From Paenibacillus cellulosilyticus (GTDB lineage Bacteria > Bacillota > Bacilli > Paenibacillales > Paenibacillaceae), in NCBI RefSeq assembly GCF_003182255.1, contig NZ_QGTQ01000014.1, positions 62,001 through 126,000 on the forward strand: a DNA stretch of 64,000 bases, given 5' to 3'. The notes under the pieces are model-generated. The model was given only the letters and a program-made list of their open reading frames with translations, was not told where the DNA came from and made no database searches. This document shows positions 8,068-16,089 of this stretch, piece by piece (positions within the stretch are counted from its first letter, which is position 1; each line of letters begins with the position of its first letter). Position numbers and translations under genes: made by a program.

Positions 8068-8781
8068 ATGAAACAATTGCTGATAGCGGACGATGATTCC
8101 GAAACGCGGACGCTGCTCGGTCATTATTTGACACGTGAAGGCTTCCGCGTATTGGAAGTACAGAACGGACTTGAAGCGATTGCTGTACTCGAGAAGCAGC
8201 CTGTTGATCTTGCGATTATGGATGTTGTGCTCCCTATGGTAGACGGATTGACCTTATGCGAATTTATTCGTAAAAATTATGATATTCCTATTATTCTACT
8301 TACAGCGCGAGACCAATTAAGCGATAAGGAGCAAGGCTACTTGAGCGGAACGGATGATTACGTAACGAAGCCATTCGAGCTGCCGGAACTATTATTCCGT
8401 GTAAAAGCGTTATTCCGCCGCTATTCATTGGCATCCAGCGACAAGATTCGTCTGAATCAACTGATCATTGACAGGAAGAATTATGAGATCATCGATGGGG
8501 AAGAGGTTCAGATTATCCCGCTCAAGGAATTCGAGCTGCTAGCTCAGCTTGCGGAATATCCGGGACGTGTATTTTCGCGGGATGAGCTTATTCGAATTAT
8601 TTGGGGGACGGATTATAATGGGGACGAACGGACGATAGATGTACATATTCAACGGCTTCGCAAGCGATTCTCGGAGCGCGAACGCGAATTCGTGATCCAT
8701 ACGATTAGAGGAATAGGATATAAGCTTGACATTCCGTTGGTACAAGATCGGCAGCCTACAGCTGAAGGCAGCACAATATAA
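8068..8781 (+). CDS. OmpR-family response regulator, HssR-like (heme-responsive type)
   Basis: 237 aa: receiver domain (~3-115; acidic pocket D8-D10, phospho-acceptor D52, conserved K in VTKPFE) and an OmpR winged helix (~128-225, ending HTIRGIGYKL). The segment YDIPIILLTARDQLSDKEQGYLSGTDDYVTKPFE closely follows my recollection of Staphylococcus HssR, the regulator that answers to excess heme with the kinase HssS. No kinase gene is next to it: downstream lies the TPP operon, upstream the NEAT genes. It starts 74 nt after a Fur box. It may control the divergent NEAT unit or a heme exporter elsewhere. The HssR relation is by recollected sequence, not by a search. Confidence 0.8.
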   Translation: MKQLLIADDDSETRTLLGHYLTREGFRVLEVQNGLEAIAVLEKQPVDLAIMDVVLPMVDGLTLCEFIRKNYDIPIILLTARDQLSDKEQGYLSGTDDYVTKPFELPELLFRVKALFRRYSLASSDKIRLNQLIIDRKNYEIIDGEEVQIIPLKEFELLAQLAEYPGRVFSRDELIRIIWGTDYNGDERTIDVHIQRLRKRFSEREREFVIHTIRGIGYKLDIPLVQDRQPTAEGSTI

Positions 8782-8802
8782 CGCGGCAATGTACACCTCT
8801 AG

Positions 8803-8831
8803 TTGTCAATGCCGGGCATATAAGCTATAGT
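8803..8831 (+). promoter_or_regulatory. Promoter of the thiamine salvage operon
   Basis: TTGTCA (8803-8808) and TATAGT (8826-8831) with a 17-bp spacer. The perfect 12-bp palindrome GAATAATTATTC (8833-8844) lies over the start point. It resembles part of a Fur box (TGAGAAT-A-ATTATTC) but is a poor match overall. Confidence 0.6.
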
Positions 8832-8848
8832 GAGAATAATTATTCATA

Positions 8849-8943
8849 TAGGGCTGCGGGGGCTGGATGGAGTCTGGCTGAGATTGGGAACGTTATTTCC
8901 CTGACCGTTAATCTGAACCAGGTAATGCTGGCGTAGAGAATGT
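8849..8943 (+). ncRNA. TPP riboswitch (THI element)
   Basis: The aptamer signatures are in order: CTGAGA (8878-8883), which binds the pyrimidine; the CCCTGACC arm (8899-8906); CTGAACCAGGTAATGCTGGC (8913-8932), the pyrophosphate-sensing part with the GTAATGC core; and the closing GTAGAGAA. It precedes five genes that all fit thiamine pyrimidine salvage. Thiamine pyrophosphate binding should favour the terminator that follows. Confidence 0.95.
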
Positions 8944-8953
8944 ATTGAATCGT

Positions 8954-8983
8954 AACCATTCGTATATTTTCGAGTGGTTTTTT
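8954..8983 (+). terminator. Riboswitch expression-platform terminator
   Basis: AACCATTCG pairs with CGAGTGGTT around an 8-nt loop and runs into six T, 11 nt after the aptamer. It is placed 43 bp before the first start codon, so the switch acts by transcription termination. Confidence 0.85.
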
Positions 8984-9025
8984 ACGTTGTCCCGCCTGTG
9001 TTCCAACCAAAGGAGAACATTAGTG

Positions 9026-10315
9026 ATGAGCCATTCAGTCATTTCTCAACTGCAGGAACAAGTGGAAGCACGGCAGGAGGAGCTGTTCGCGCTGCTGGGC
9101 GAATTGATTGCCTTTCCAACGGTTAGTCCGCCAGCGAGGAATACGCTGAAGGCACAGCAGTTTATGGAGGAGCAATTGAAAGCCTGCGGCTTTGAGACGG
9201 AGCTGTGGGACGTATACCCCGGTGATCCGAATGTGACGGCAACGAAGCGCGGTACGGATCGTGAACGTTATCGAAGCTTGCTCTTGAACGGGCATATGGA
9301 CGTTGCTGAGGTCGGAGACAGCGGGGAGTGGAAGGTTGATCCGTTCCAGCTGACTCTGCACGATGGCAGAGCTTACGGACGAGGAACCGCAGATATGAAG
9401 GGCGGCCTTGCGGCACTATTATTCGCTGTTAAGCTGCTTAGCGAGGCAGGCGTGGAGCTGAAGGGAGACTTGTTGTTCCATTCGGTTATTGGCGAAGAGG
9501 CGGGCGAAGCGGGAACGCGAGCTTGCATGGAGAGAGGCTGTACGGCGGACTTCGCCGTAGTGGCGGATACGAGCGCATTAGCGATTCAAGGGCAAGGCGG
9601 CGTCATTACCGGCTGGGTAACGGTACAAAGTCCGGTTACTTACCATGATGGTATGCGATCCAGAATGATTCATGCAGGCGGCGGTGTCGACGGGGCTAGC
9701 GCGATTGAGAAAATGGCCAAGCTTATTAATGGGCTCCAAGAGCTTGAGCGCCATTGGGCCGTGACCAAATCGTACCCTGGCTTCCCTGCCGGTTCGAATA
9801 CGATTAACCCGGCAGTAATTGAAGGAGGCCGTCATGCAGCGTTTGTTGCAGACCGCTGTGCCTTATGGATTACGGTGCATTTTTACCCGGACGAAGATTA
9901 TGAGACAGTCGCTGCAGAGATCGAAGAGCATCTGCTGCGCGTGGCAGCCGGAGATCCTTGGCTGCGGAACCATCCCCCGACCTTCCGCTGGGGAGGCCGA
10001 TCGATGATTGAGGATCGAGGCGAGGTCTTCCCATCTTTAGAGCTGGATCGGGAAAGCGAAGGCTTCAAGACGTTATTCGCTAGTCACCGGCAAGTACGCG
10101 GAAGCGAACCCGAGGCGGGCATGAGCCCGACGGTTACGGATGCGGGCTGGATTGGTCGTGCGGGTATTCCGACGGTAATCTACGGTCCCGGCGAACTTGC
10201 GCATGCCCATGCTGTTGATGAAAGCACGGACATGCAGGAGCTGATCGATTACACCAAGATCATGATTGCCTTCATCGCAGACTGGTGCAACCGAGAGAAA
10301 GAGAATATCCGTTAA
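9026..10315 (+). CDS. ylmB: Formylaminopyrimidine deformylase (M20 amidohydrolase family)
   Basis: 429 aa from ATG 9026 (AAAGGAG, 10 nt spacing; an ATG-like start at 8945 would lie in the riboswitch terminator). M20 metallopeptidase-type fold with the zinc ligands in LLLNGHMDVA, GRGTADMKGG and IGEEAGEAGT, and a lid domain in the middle. M20 enzymes include deacetylases of ornithine and succinyl-diaminopimelate, but the operon decides the role: behind a TPP switch and before tenA and thiZXY, this is the YlmB type that removes the formyl group of N-formyl-4-amino-5-aminomethyl-2-methylpyrimidine, a thiamine breakdown product, in the cytosol. Confidence 0.85.
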   Translation: MSHSVISQLQEQVEARQEELFALLGELIAFPTVSPPARNTLKAQQFMEEQLKACGFETELWDVYPGDPNVTATKRGTDRERYRSLLLNGHMDVAEVGDSGEWKVDPFQLTLHDGRAYGRGTADMKGGLAALLFAVKLLSEAGVELKGDLLFHSVIGEEAGEAGTRACMERGCTADFAVVADTSALAIQGQGGVITGWVTVQSPVTYHDGMRSRMIHAGGGVDGASAIEKMAKLINGLQELERHWAVTKSYPGFPAGSNTINPAVIEGGRHAAFVADRCALWITVHFYPDEDYETVAAEIEEHLLRVAAGDPWLRNHPPTFRWGGRSMIEDRGEVFPSLELDRESEGFKTLFASHRQVRGSEPEAGMSPTVTDAGWIGRAGIPTVIYGPGELAHAHAVDESTDMQELIDYTKIMIAFIADWCNREKENIR

Positions 10316-10356
10316 GACAAACCATAGAGACAACGATATGAGGACGGAGGATATAG

Positions 10357-11028
10357 ATGAGTCGATTTAGCGAAAGACTATATGAATCAACCCAGGCCAT
10401 TTGGGACAAATGCCACGAGCATCCGTTTCTGGTGGAGATGCGCGAAGGGACGCTCGATCCTGAACGTTTCATTTATTACTTGAAGCAGGACTATGTGTAT
10501 CTCATCGATTATGCCAAGCTGTTCGCGATGGCAAGCATGAAAGCTCGCGATCTGGAGACGATGACGAAATTTGCAGAGCTGCTTCATTCCACGCTGCACG
10601 TAGAGATGTCGCTGCATAGAGACTATGCCGCACGCTTCGGCGTATCGCGTGAAGAGCTGGAGCAGACCGTTCCGGCACCGACGACGATTGCCTACACGAA
10701 GTTCCTGCTGGATACGGCTTCGCAAGGGTCGTTGGCAGAGGTGGTAGCTGCGCTGCTTCCATGTATGTGGAGCTATCGGGTGATCGGCGTCGCATATGCG
10801 AAGATCCCAGGCGCGCTGGACCATCCGCTGTATCGGGAATGGATCCTGATGTACAGCTCGGAGGAATTCGGGGAGCTGACCGATTGGACGATCGACTACA
10901 TGGATCGTGTCGCGGAAGGCTTGCCGGAATCGGAGCTGGCGCGGCTTGAAGAGCGTTTCCTTGTGGCTTCCAAGCTTGAATATATGTTCTGGGATATGGC
11001 TTATCGGAAAGAAGAGTGGCCGATTTGA
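10357..11028 (+). CDS. tenA: Aminopyrimidine aminohydrolase / thiaminase II
   Basis: 223 aa, the usual TenA size, all-helical. The catalytic Cys is C136 in LLPCMWSY; an Asp in YLKQDYVYL (D45) and the Glu in KLEYMFWDMAY (E208) fit the other active-site positions. TenA hydrolyses 4-amino-5-aminomethyl-2-methylpyrimidine, the product of YlmB, to the hydroxymethyl pyrimidine HMP that re-enters thiamine synthesis. The start is ATG 10357 behind GGACGGAGG. Its stop overlaps the next gene, so the two are translationally coupled. Confidence 0.93.
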   Translation: MSRFSERLYESTQAIWDKCHEHPFLVEMREGTLDPERFIYYLKQDYVYLIDYAKLFAMASMKARDLETMTKFAELLHSTLHVEMSLHRDYAARFGVSREELEQTVPAPTTIAYTKFLLDTASQGSLAEVVAALLPCMWSYRVIGVAYAKIPGALDHPLYREWILMYSSEEFGELTDWTIDYMDRVAEGLPESELARLEERFLVASKLEYMFWDMAYRKEEWPI

Positions 11029-11837
11029 ACCATGCAGCAAACGAAGGGAAGCCGCTCGCCTTATCGGTTCGCGGGCTGAACTTCTCTTTCGATGGACAGC
11101 TTCCCTTATTTCATGGGCTGGACTTCGACATTAAACAAGGCGAATTCGTTAGCATTCTAGCAGCGAGCGGGATTGGCAAGACCACGCTATTCCGGCTGCT
11201 GTCAGGGCTCATTGCTCCTCAGTCGGGAACCATTGCCATTGGCGAAGCTGCGCATTCGGCTGCAGAGGCGGCTGCGAAGAGGAAGATCGGCTATATGCCG
11301 CAGAAGGACAGCCTGATGCCATGGCGGACGGTGCTGGATAATGCGGCGTTAGGTCTCGAATTAGCAGGAACGGCGAAACGCGAAGCAAGACGGCAAGTGA
11401 TGGAGCTGCTGCCGAGCTTGGGGCTGGAAGGAACGGAAAGCAAATATCCGCATGAGCTGTCCGGTGGTATGCGCCAGCGGGTATCGTTCCTGCGCTCTCT
11501 TCTCGGAGGAGGCGAGCTGTTTCTGTTGGACGAGCCTTTCAGCGCATTGGATGCGATGACACGCGTCGGCATGCAGGAATGGCTGCTGCAGGTGTGGGAG
11601 CAGCACCGCAAAACGATTCTGTTCATTACCCATGACGTCGATGAGGCGATCCTCTTGTCGGACCGGGTTCTTGTAGCGGCAGAGTCGCCGATTGCGAAAC
11701 TCAGTGAGCTGAAGATAAATCTTGAGCGTCCACGCAGCTATGAAGCGGCGCTGGATCATACGTTCCTCGAACTGAAGCGGCACCTGCTGGAGATGCTTGG
11801 CCGGACGGCTGCAAGCCGGGTGGGAGGCAGCGTATGA
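11016..11837 (+). CDS. thiZ: ABC transporter ATPase for thiamine pyrimidine precursors
   Basis: 273 aa. Walker A ASGIGKTTL (~50), Q-loop MPQKDSLMPW, signature LSGGMRQR, Walker B LFLLDEP and the H-loop (FITHDVDEA) are all present. It belongs to the SsuB/TauB/ThiZ class that works with small permeases and NMT1-like binding proteins. GTG 11016 overlaps the tenA stop by 13 bp; the last codons overlap the permease start by 4 bp. It energises uptake of formylaminopyrimidine. Confidence 0.9.
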   Translation: MADLNHAANEGKPLALSVRGLNFSFDGQLPLFHGLDFDIKQGEFVSILAASGIGKTTLFRLLSGLIAPQSGTIAIGEAAHSAAEAAAKRKIGYMPQKDSLMPWRTVLDNAALGLELAGTAKREARRQVMELLPSLGLEGTESKYPHELSGGMRQRVSFLRSLLGGGELFLLDEPFSALDAMTRVGMQEWLLQVWEQHRKTILFITHDVDEAILLSDRVLVAAESPIAKLSELKINLERPRSYEAALDHTFLELKRHLLEMLGRTAASRVGGSV

Positions 11838-12586
11838 AACGGAAGGTAAGCGCGTCGATTCCCGTTATTGTTTTCGTGCTGCTGCTGGCTGTGATATGGG
11901 AAGTGGGGACAAGCGTATTCGACGTCCCGCACTACATTATCCCTAAGCTGTCCGACGTATTCGTCTCCATGTGGGACAATCGGGCGCTGCTTGGCAAGCA
12001 TTGGCTTGTTACCTTGTGGGAGGCATTGCTGGGTCTTGGGATCTCCATCGTCATAGGAACGCTGGCTGCGATATGGATTGATCGTTCGACGTTAGCGCGG
12101 AAGACGATCTATCCGCTCATTGTTGGCTCGCAGACGATCCCGATCATTGTATTGTCGCCAATTATGGTCATGTGGTTCGGTTATGAAATTTGGAGCAAAA
12201 TTACGGTCGTCATTCTGTTCACGTTCTTCTCGATCGCCGTTAACACGGCGGACGGATTCCGATCGGCCGATCCGGATATCGGGGCGTTGATGAAGACGAT
12301 GGGAGCGAGCAAACGTGATCTGCTGCTGAAGTGGAAGCTGCCATCGGCGCTTCCAGGATTTTTTACCGGCTTGAAGATGGCTGCCGCATTCAGCGTTGGC
12401 GGCGCTACGCTAGGGGAATGGCTCGGCGGAGAGAACGGCCTGGGTGTTTACACGAAACGGGCATCGAATATGCTGCGTGCGGATGCGGTGTTCTCAGGTG
12501 TACTGCTGCTATCAGCGATGGGGATTCTACTGTTTCTCGCAGCGTTATGGTTGGAGAAAGCGGTTCTTGCATACCGCAGAACATAA
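11834..12586 (+). CDS. thiX: ABC transporter permease for thiamine pyrimidine precursors
   Basis: 250 aa, six predicted membrane helices, BPD_transp_1 type. The cytoplasmic EAA-like loop (MGASKRDLLLKWKLPSALPGFFTGLK) contacts the ATPase. The ATG overlaps the thiZ stop (ATGA). The gene is followed by a repeat element instead of directly by the binding-protein gene. Confidence 0.88.
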   Translation: MKRKVSASIPVIVFVLLLAVIWEVGTSVFDVPHYIIPKLSDVFVSMWDNRALLGKHWLVTLWEALLGLGISIVIGTLAAIWIDRSTLARKTIYPLIVGSQTIPIIVLSPIMVMWFGYEIWSKITVVILFTFFSIAVNTADGFRSADPDIGALMKTMGASKRDLLLKWKLPSALPGFFTGLKMAAAFSVGGATLGEWLGGENGLGVYTKRASNMLRADAVFSGVLLLSAMGILLFLAALWLEKAVLAYRRT

Positions 12587-12597
12587 ATAGCTAAAGG

Positions 12598-12772
12598 GTT
12601 GTGTTCAAAAAGTTCGGTTTTCAGCACCGAGAAGGTTGGACGAAGCAGGGAATGAGGATCGGAGCGTAGTGATGTGCTACGTGAGAACCGGAAGTCTCGG
12701 ATTCATTCAAGATTCGATGCCGAATACGCTTCCTGTGATGCTTCGTGATCAAAAGCGGACTTTTTGAACAAC
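12598..12772. repeat. MITE-like palindromic repeat inside the thiamine salvage operon
   Basis: A 175-bp stretch with ~17-bp imperfect terminal inverted repeats: GTTGTGTTCAAAAAGTTCG at the left, CGGACTTTTTGAACAAC at the right. Inner pairs such as CGAAGCA/TGCTTCG, GAATGA/TCATTC and CGTAG/CTACG let most of it fold back on itself. No ORF. It lies in the 200-bp gap between thiX and thiY, ending 5 bp before the thiY SD. A 33-bp inverted copy of its left end is at 55123-55155. Confidence 0.75.
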
Positions 12773-12790
12773 CTCTAAAGGAGAATGACA

Positions 12791-13804
12791 TTGAAATTCA
12801 GCAATTGGAAACGAAAAGCAGGGTTATCCCTCGCAATCACAGCAGTTCTTATTAGCATCGTTGGCTGCTCATCCGAATCGGACAAGAAATCCGAAGCGTC
12901 GCCTGCCGAGACTGAGCTGACGGTGCTGTTGGACTGGTACCCGAATGCGGTACATACTTTCCTGTATGCGGCTGAGGAGCAAGGCTATTTCAAAGAAGCA
13001 GGCTTGAAGGTCAATCTGGTCACGCCTGCAGATACGAATGATGCGCTTAAGCTGGTTGCGACGGGCAAAGCGGATCTCGCGCTCAGCTATCAGATGCAAG
13101 TCGCAATTGCACGCGCAGAAGACATTCCCGTCGTATCCGTAGGTGCGATTGTCCGTCACCCGCTTAATCAATTGATGGTGCTGGATTCGGATAAGATCAG
13201 CAGCCCGAAGGATCTTGTCGGGCAGAAGATCGGTTACCCGTCCATTCCGCTGGATCAAGCGATCGTGAATACGATGGTACAGACAGACGGTGGAGATCCC
13301 TCGAAGATCGCCTATACGGACGTCTCTTGGGATTTGATTCCATCCATGACGACCAAGCGAGTGGACGCGATTATTGGCGGTTACATCAACCACGAGAAGC
13401 TGCTGCTCGAGAAGGATGGCGTGAAGGTGACGGCATTCGATCCCGCTCAGTTTGGCGTTCCAGATTACTACGAGCTCGTGCTGACCGCGAGTGAAGACGG
13501 GTTGACGAGCAAAGGGGATGCCATCAAGAAGTTTGTAGAAGCATCCGCCAAAGGCCAGCAATATACGCAAGAACATCCGGCTGAGGCGCTGCAGCTGCTT
13601 TTGGATAAGCAAAATAGCGAGTTCCCGCTCGAAGCGGATATCGAGAAGAAGAGCCTGGACATTCTGCTTCCGTTAATGGATGCTGGACAAGAGCCTTTCG
13701 GCAGCCAATCGGAGCAGTCATGGACCACCGTCATTGAGTGGCTGACCGAGCATGGGCAGCTGTCGAAGGATATAAAGGCTGCAGATGCTTTCCGCAATTT
13801 ATAG
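12791..13804 (+). CDS. thiY: Substrate-binding lipoprotein for thiamine pyrimidine precursors (NMT1/THI5 family)
   Basis: About 337 aa. A lipoprotein signal with lipobox ISIVGC is followed by a Ser/Glu-rich linker and an NMT1-like two-lobe binding domain (VLLDWYPNAVHTFLYAAEEQGYF is typical). It captures formylaminopyrimidine at the outer face of the membrane for ThiXZ. The SD AAAGGAG ends only 1 nt before ATG 12785 but 7 nt before TTG 12791, so I prefer TTG. It closes the TPP operon but is separated from thiX by a repeat element, which could change its expression relative to the rest. Confidence 0.88.
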   Translation: MKFSNWKRKAGLSLAITAVLISIVGCSSESDKKSEASPAETELTVLLDWYPNAVHTFLYAAEEQGYFKEAGLKVNLVTPADTNDALKLVATGKADLALSYQMQVAIARAEDIPVVSVGAIVRHPLNQLMVLDSDKISSPKDLVGQKIGYPSIPLDQAIVNTMVQTDGGDPSKIAYTDVSWDLIPSMTTKRVDAIIGGYINHEKLLLEKDGVKVTAFDPAQFGVPDYYELVLTASEDGLTSKGDAIKKFVEASAKGQQYTQEHPAEALQLLLDKQNSEFPLEADIEKKSLDILLPLMDAGQEPFGSQSEQSWTTVIEWLTEHGQLSKDIKAADAFRNL

Positions 13805-13825
13805 AACGATCTAAAGTCATTCCTA

Positions 13826-13860
13826 GCAAAAAACACGCCGAAACTCGGCGTGTTTTTTGC
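13826..13860. terminator. Bidirectional terminator between thiY and the germination operon
   Basis: GCAAAAAACACGCCGA and TCGGCGTGTTTTTTGC form a perfect stem with a 3-nt loop and T-runs on both strands. It serves the convergent thiY and germination-receptor units. Confidence 0.93.
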
Positions 13861-13863
13861 TTT

Positions 13864-15003
13864 TTATTTGGTAAACATCCCATAGTCCTTAATTCGAACG
13901 TTCACATGAAATTTGACTTCTATGCGTTGGTAAGTATCCGGCCAATTCATCTTATGCCACTGAGCATAATGAAGGGTGCTCCTTATATTTTTTCCTAGCC
14001 CAAGACTGTCGACACGATTTTTTTGCATGACTGCAATCATCTCATTCGCATTAGCTTGAACATATTCAGAGACCAGCTTCTCGATTGTGGATCGGTCTTT
14101 ATCGTTCTCAAGATCAAGTACGCCTATGTACTCTAGAACCGAGCCAGAAACTTTGATGTTTATATCGACTCGAAAATTGCCATTGTGAGGCGTTACGTGT
14201 ACGGAGCGGTGGCTGACCAATGAACTTAACGTAACATGCTCATTGTTTCGATTCTGCCCGGATAGGTCAACGTTAAGATCCCCTTGCTTAATATCAGTGC
14301 GCATCATCGCAAAAATCAGCGCCTGTTTAGGCTCGATCTTCATGATATAACGGTCCTTCTGAAACAGCGCCACTCCATCGATCTTAACGTTGTCACCTGC
14401 CTCCTTGATCATAGGCGCTATAGGATCAATGCCGTCATCGAAGTAATCCTTTGTGAATTGATACAGAGTCGTGCTCGGTACGACTTGGGAATGGGATTCC
14501 TTTTCCAGCATGCGATCGATGTACTGTCCCGTTCTGGGATGAAAGGGGTAATTTTTGGCTAACAGGTCATGGGCATTTCCATTTACGACTGTAATTTTTA
14601 CTTTAGGGGATATGGAGGGATCACGAACTAGCGTATCAATATGCTCCCATATCCCTTGTTTAGCCAAGCTTAAGCCGAAGAGCGTGTTCCGCAATTGCCC
14701 GCTAACAAGCTGCAATTCGGTTTGTCTCGACAGATTCACTCTCCCTCCTTTGCTGGTCTGCGCGATCGCGGTTAGGAACTCTCTGTTCACACCACCAGAT
14801 CCGGTTCCAGTTCCAGAATCAGGTCTTGGTATCGTCACACTAATCAATAGTTTTTGCTTGGATTCGTCTTCATCGCTGCCAGGTGCTATGTCGTAACTTG
14901 TTGTTTGGATGAGACCAAGCTTCTCCAATATACGTTGATCACCGCAGCCCGTAACGATCCCAAACAGCAGCACAGTAAGGAAAAGACGAAGTACTTTATA
15001 CAA
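13864..15003 (-). CDS. GerC-type spore germination receptor lipoprotein
   Basis: 379 aa. A lipoprotein signal (LFGIVTGC, C20) and the Ger(x)C fold: an N-terminal domain with KQKLLISVTIPRP and a C-terminal domain ending in the conserved VEIKVRIKDYG-like block (here VKFHVNVRIKDYGMF). It is the C subunit of a GerA-type receptor in the spore inner membrane. It starts at TTG 15003 (GGGGG SD, 8 nt), overlapping the permease stop by 8 bp. Third gene of the A-B-C operon. Confidence 0.9.
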   Translation of the reverse strand: MYKVLRLFLTVLLFGIVTGCGDQRILEKLGLIQTTSYDIAPGSDEDESKQKLLISVTIPRPDSGTGTGSGGVNREFLTAIAQTSKGGRVNLSRQTELQLVSGQLRNTLFGLSLAKQGIWEHIDTLVRDPSISPKVKITVVNGNAHDLLAKNYPFHPRTGQYIDRMLEKESHSQVVPSTTLYQFTKDYFDDGIDPIAPMIKEAGDNVKIDGVALFQKDRYIMKIEPKQALIFAMMRTDIKQGDLNVDLSGQNRNNEHVTLSSLVSHRSVHVTPHNGNFRVDINIKVSGSVLEYIGVLDLENDKDRSTIEKLVSEYVQANANEMIAVMQKNRVDSLGLGKNIRSTLHYAQWHKMNWPDTYQRIEVKFHVNVRIKDYGMFTK

Positions 15004-16075
15004 GTTTTTTTCCCCCGTTATTGATTGCCAATATGGCGATTAACAAGAGCGGTAATCCGAATGCAATCCCGGACGCCATGTATCCAAGGTATTTCAGCCA
15101 TAGCTCCACTTCGCTGAGCACATCAGGAATCCAAGAGACCGCAAACGCACCGCATACGAGGACTCCTGTAATCCAACGTTTACTCGCCCGGGGTATGAGG
15201 CTTTGGGCCGTTTCGGAAGCAGCCCAGATATACATGGTGATGCTCATCAAGGCTGAGACTAGGTACAAGGCGATGAAGATGTTCTCAACCCGTTCAACAA
15301 AAGGAAGCCTGATGTAGGCTAGTAAGTCGATTAGCGGGAATTTCATCCTTGTTAATTGTTTGAAGCTGTAAAAGCCAAAACAGGTTAAGCATATTGCTAA
15401 ATAGATAAAGGTGGTCAAGAAGTTGCCGAAATAAACGGCGCTCATAAACCCCTTCTTCGAATTGACATAGGGGAAGAGCAGCAATACGAGTTCATACCCT
15501 AAAAAGGCTGTGAAGATGGAGAGTCCTCCTACGATTACATCAGAGGATTCTTTGAAAAAGAATGGAGTCAGGTTCACCCACTCAAAGCCCTTCAGAAAGA
15601 AAAGAAGCAATAAAGCGGTCCAAATTACCATCCAGAAAAAAACAGTTGCTGCTTTTGATATATTATATATGCCCTTCGTAATCAGACTGTAGGCAATAAT
15701 ATCAAATAGGAACTTCATATACATGGGAGGAGTAGTCGGAAAAACGAACACTGTAAAAAGGAGAATGTACTGCTTTGCAGCTATGCACCCTATTAATGTC
15801 CATACGGATACCAAAACGGTATACAGCGGGAAAACGATAACCTTTGGCAAGCTTTGTTCAATGATCTGAAAAATGGACTTGCCATCGCTTAGCCGATAAA
15901 CGACGGAAATCAGAAAGATGTTGAATGTTGCAACAGCAGAAAATAGCAGGAGCGATACCCAACCGTTATACCCCATATACTGTGCCAGCATCCTTGGGAG
16001 GAAGATGCTGACCACTCCTGCTTGAACCATAAATACAAGCAAACCGACATGAAACGGATGCAGCTTCTCTCTCAT
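14996..16075 (-). CDS. GerB-type germinant receptor permease subunit
   Basis: 359 aa from ATG 16075, chosen because AGGAGG lies 5 nt upstream; earlier in-frame ATGs overlap the A-subunit gene. About ten hydrophobic helices, APC-superfamily spore_permease type (HPFHVGLLVFMVQAGVV at the start). This subunit is the likely ligand-sensing part of a nutrient receptor. The nutrient cannot be read from sequence. It lies between the A and C subunit genes, as is usual. Confidence 0.9.
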   Translation of the reverse strand: MREKLHPFHVGLLVFMVQAGVVSIFLPRMLAQYMGYNGWVSLLLFSAVATFNIFLISVVYRLSDGKSIFQIIEQSLPKVIVFPLYTVLVSVWTLIGCIAAKQYILLFTVFVFPTTPPMYMKFLFDIIAYSLITKGIYNISKAATVFFWMVIWTALLLLFFLKGFEWVNLTPFFFKESSDVIVGGLSIFTAFLGYELVLLLFPYVNSKKGFMSAVYFGNFLTTFIYLAICLTCFGFYSFKQLTRMKFPLIDLLAYIRLPFVERVENIFIALYLVSALMSITMYIWAASETAQSLIPRASKRWITGVLVCGAFAVSWIPDVLSEVELWLKYLGYMASGIAFGLPLLLIAILAINNGGKKLV

Positions 16076-16089
16076 CATGACCTCCTGCG

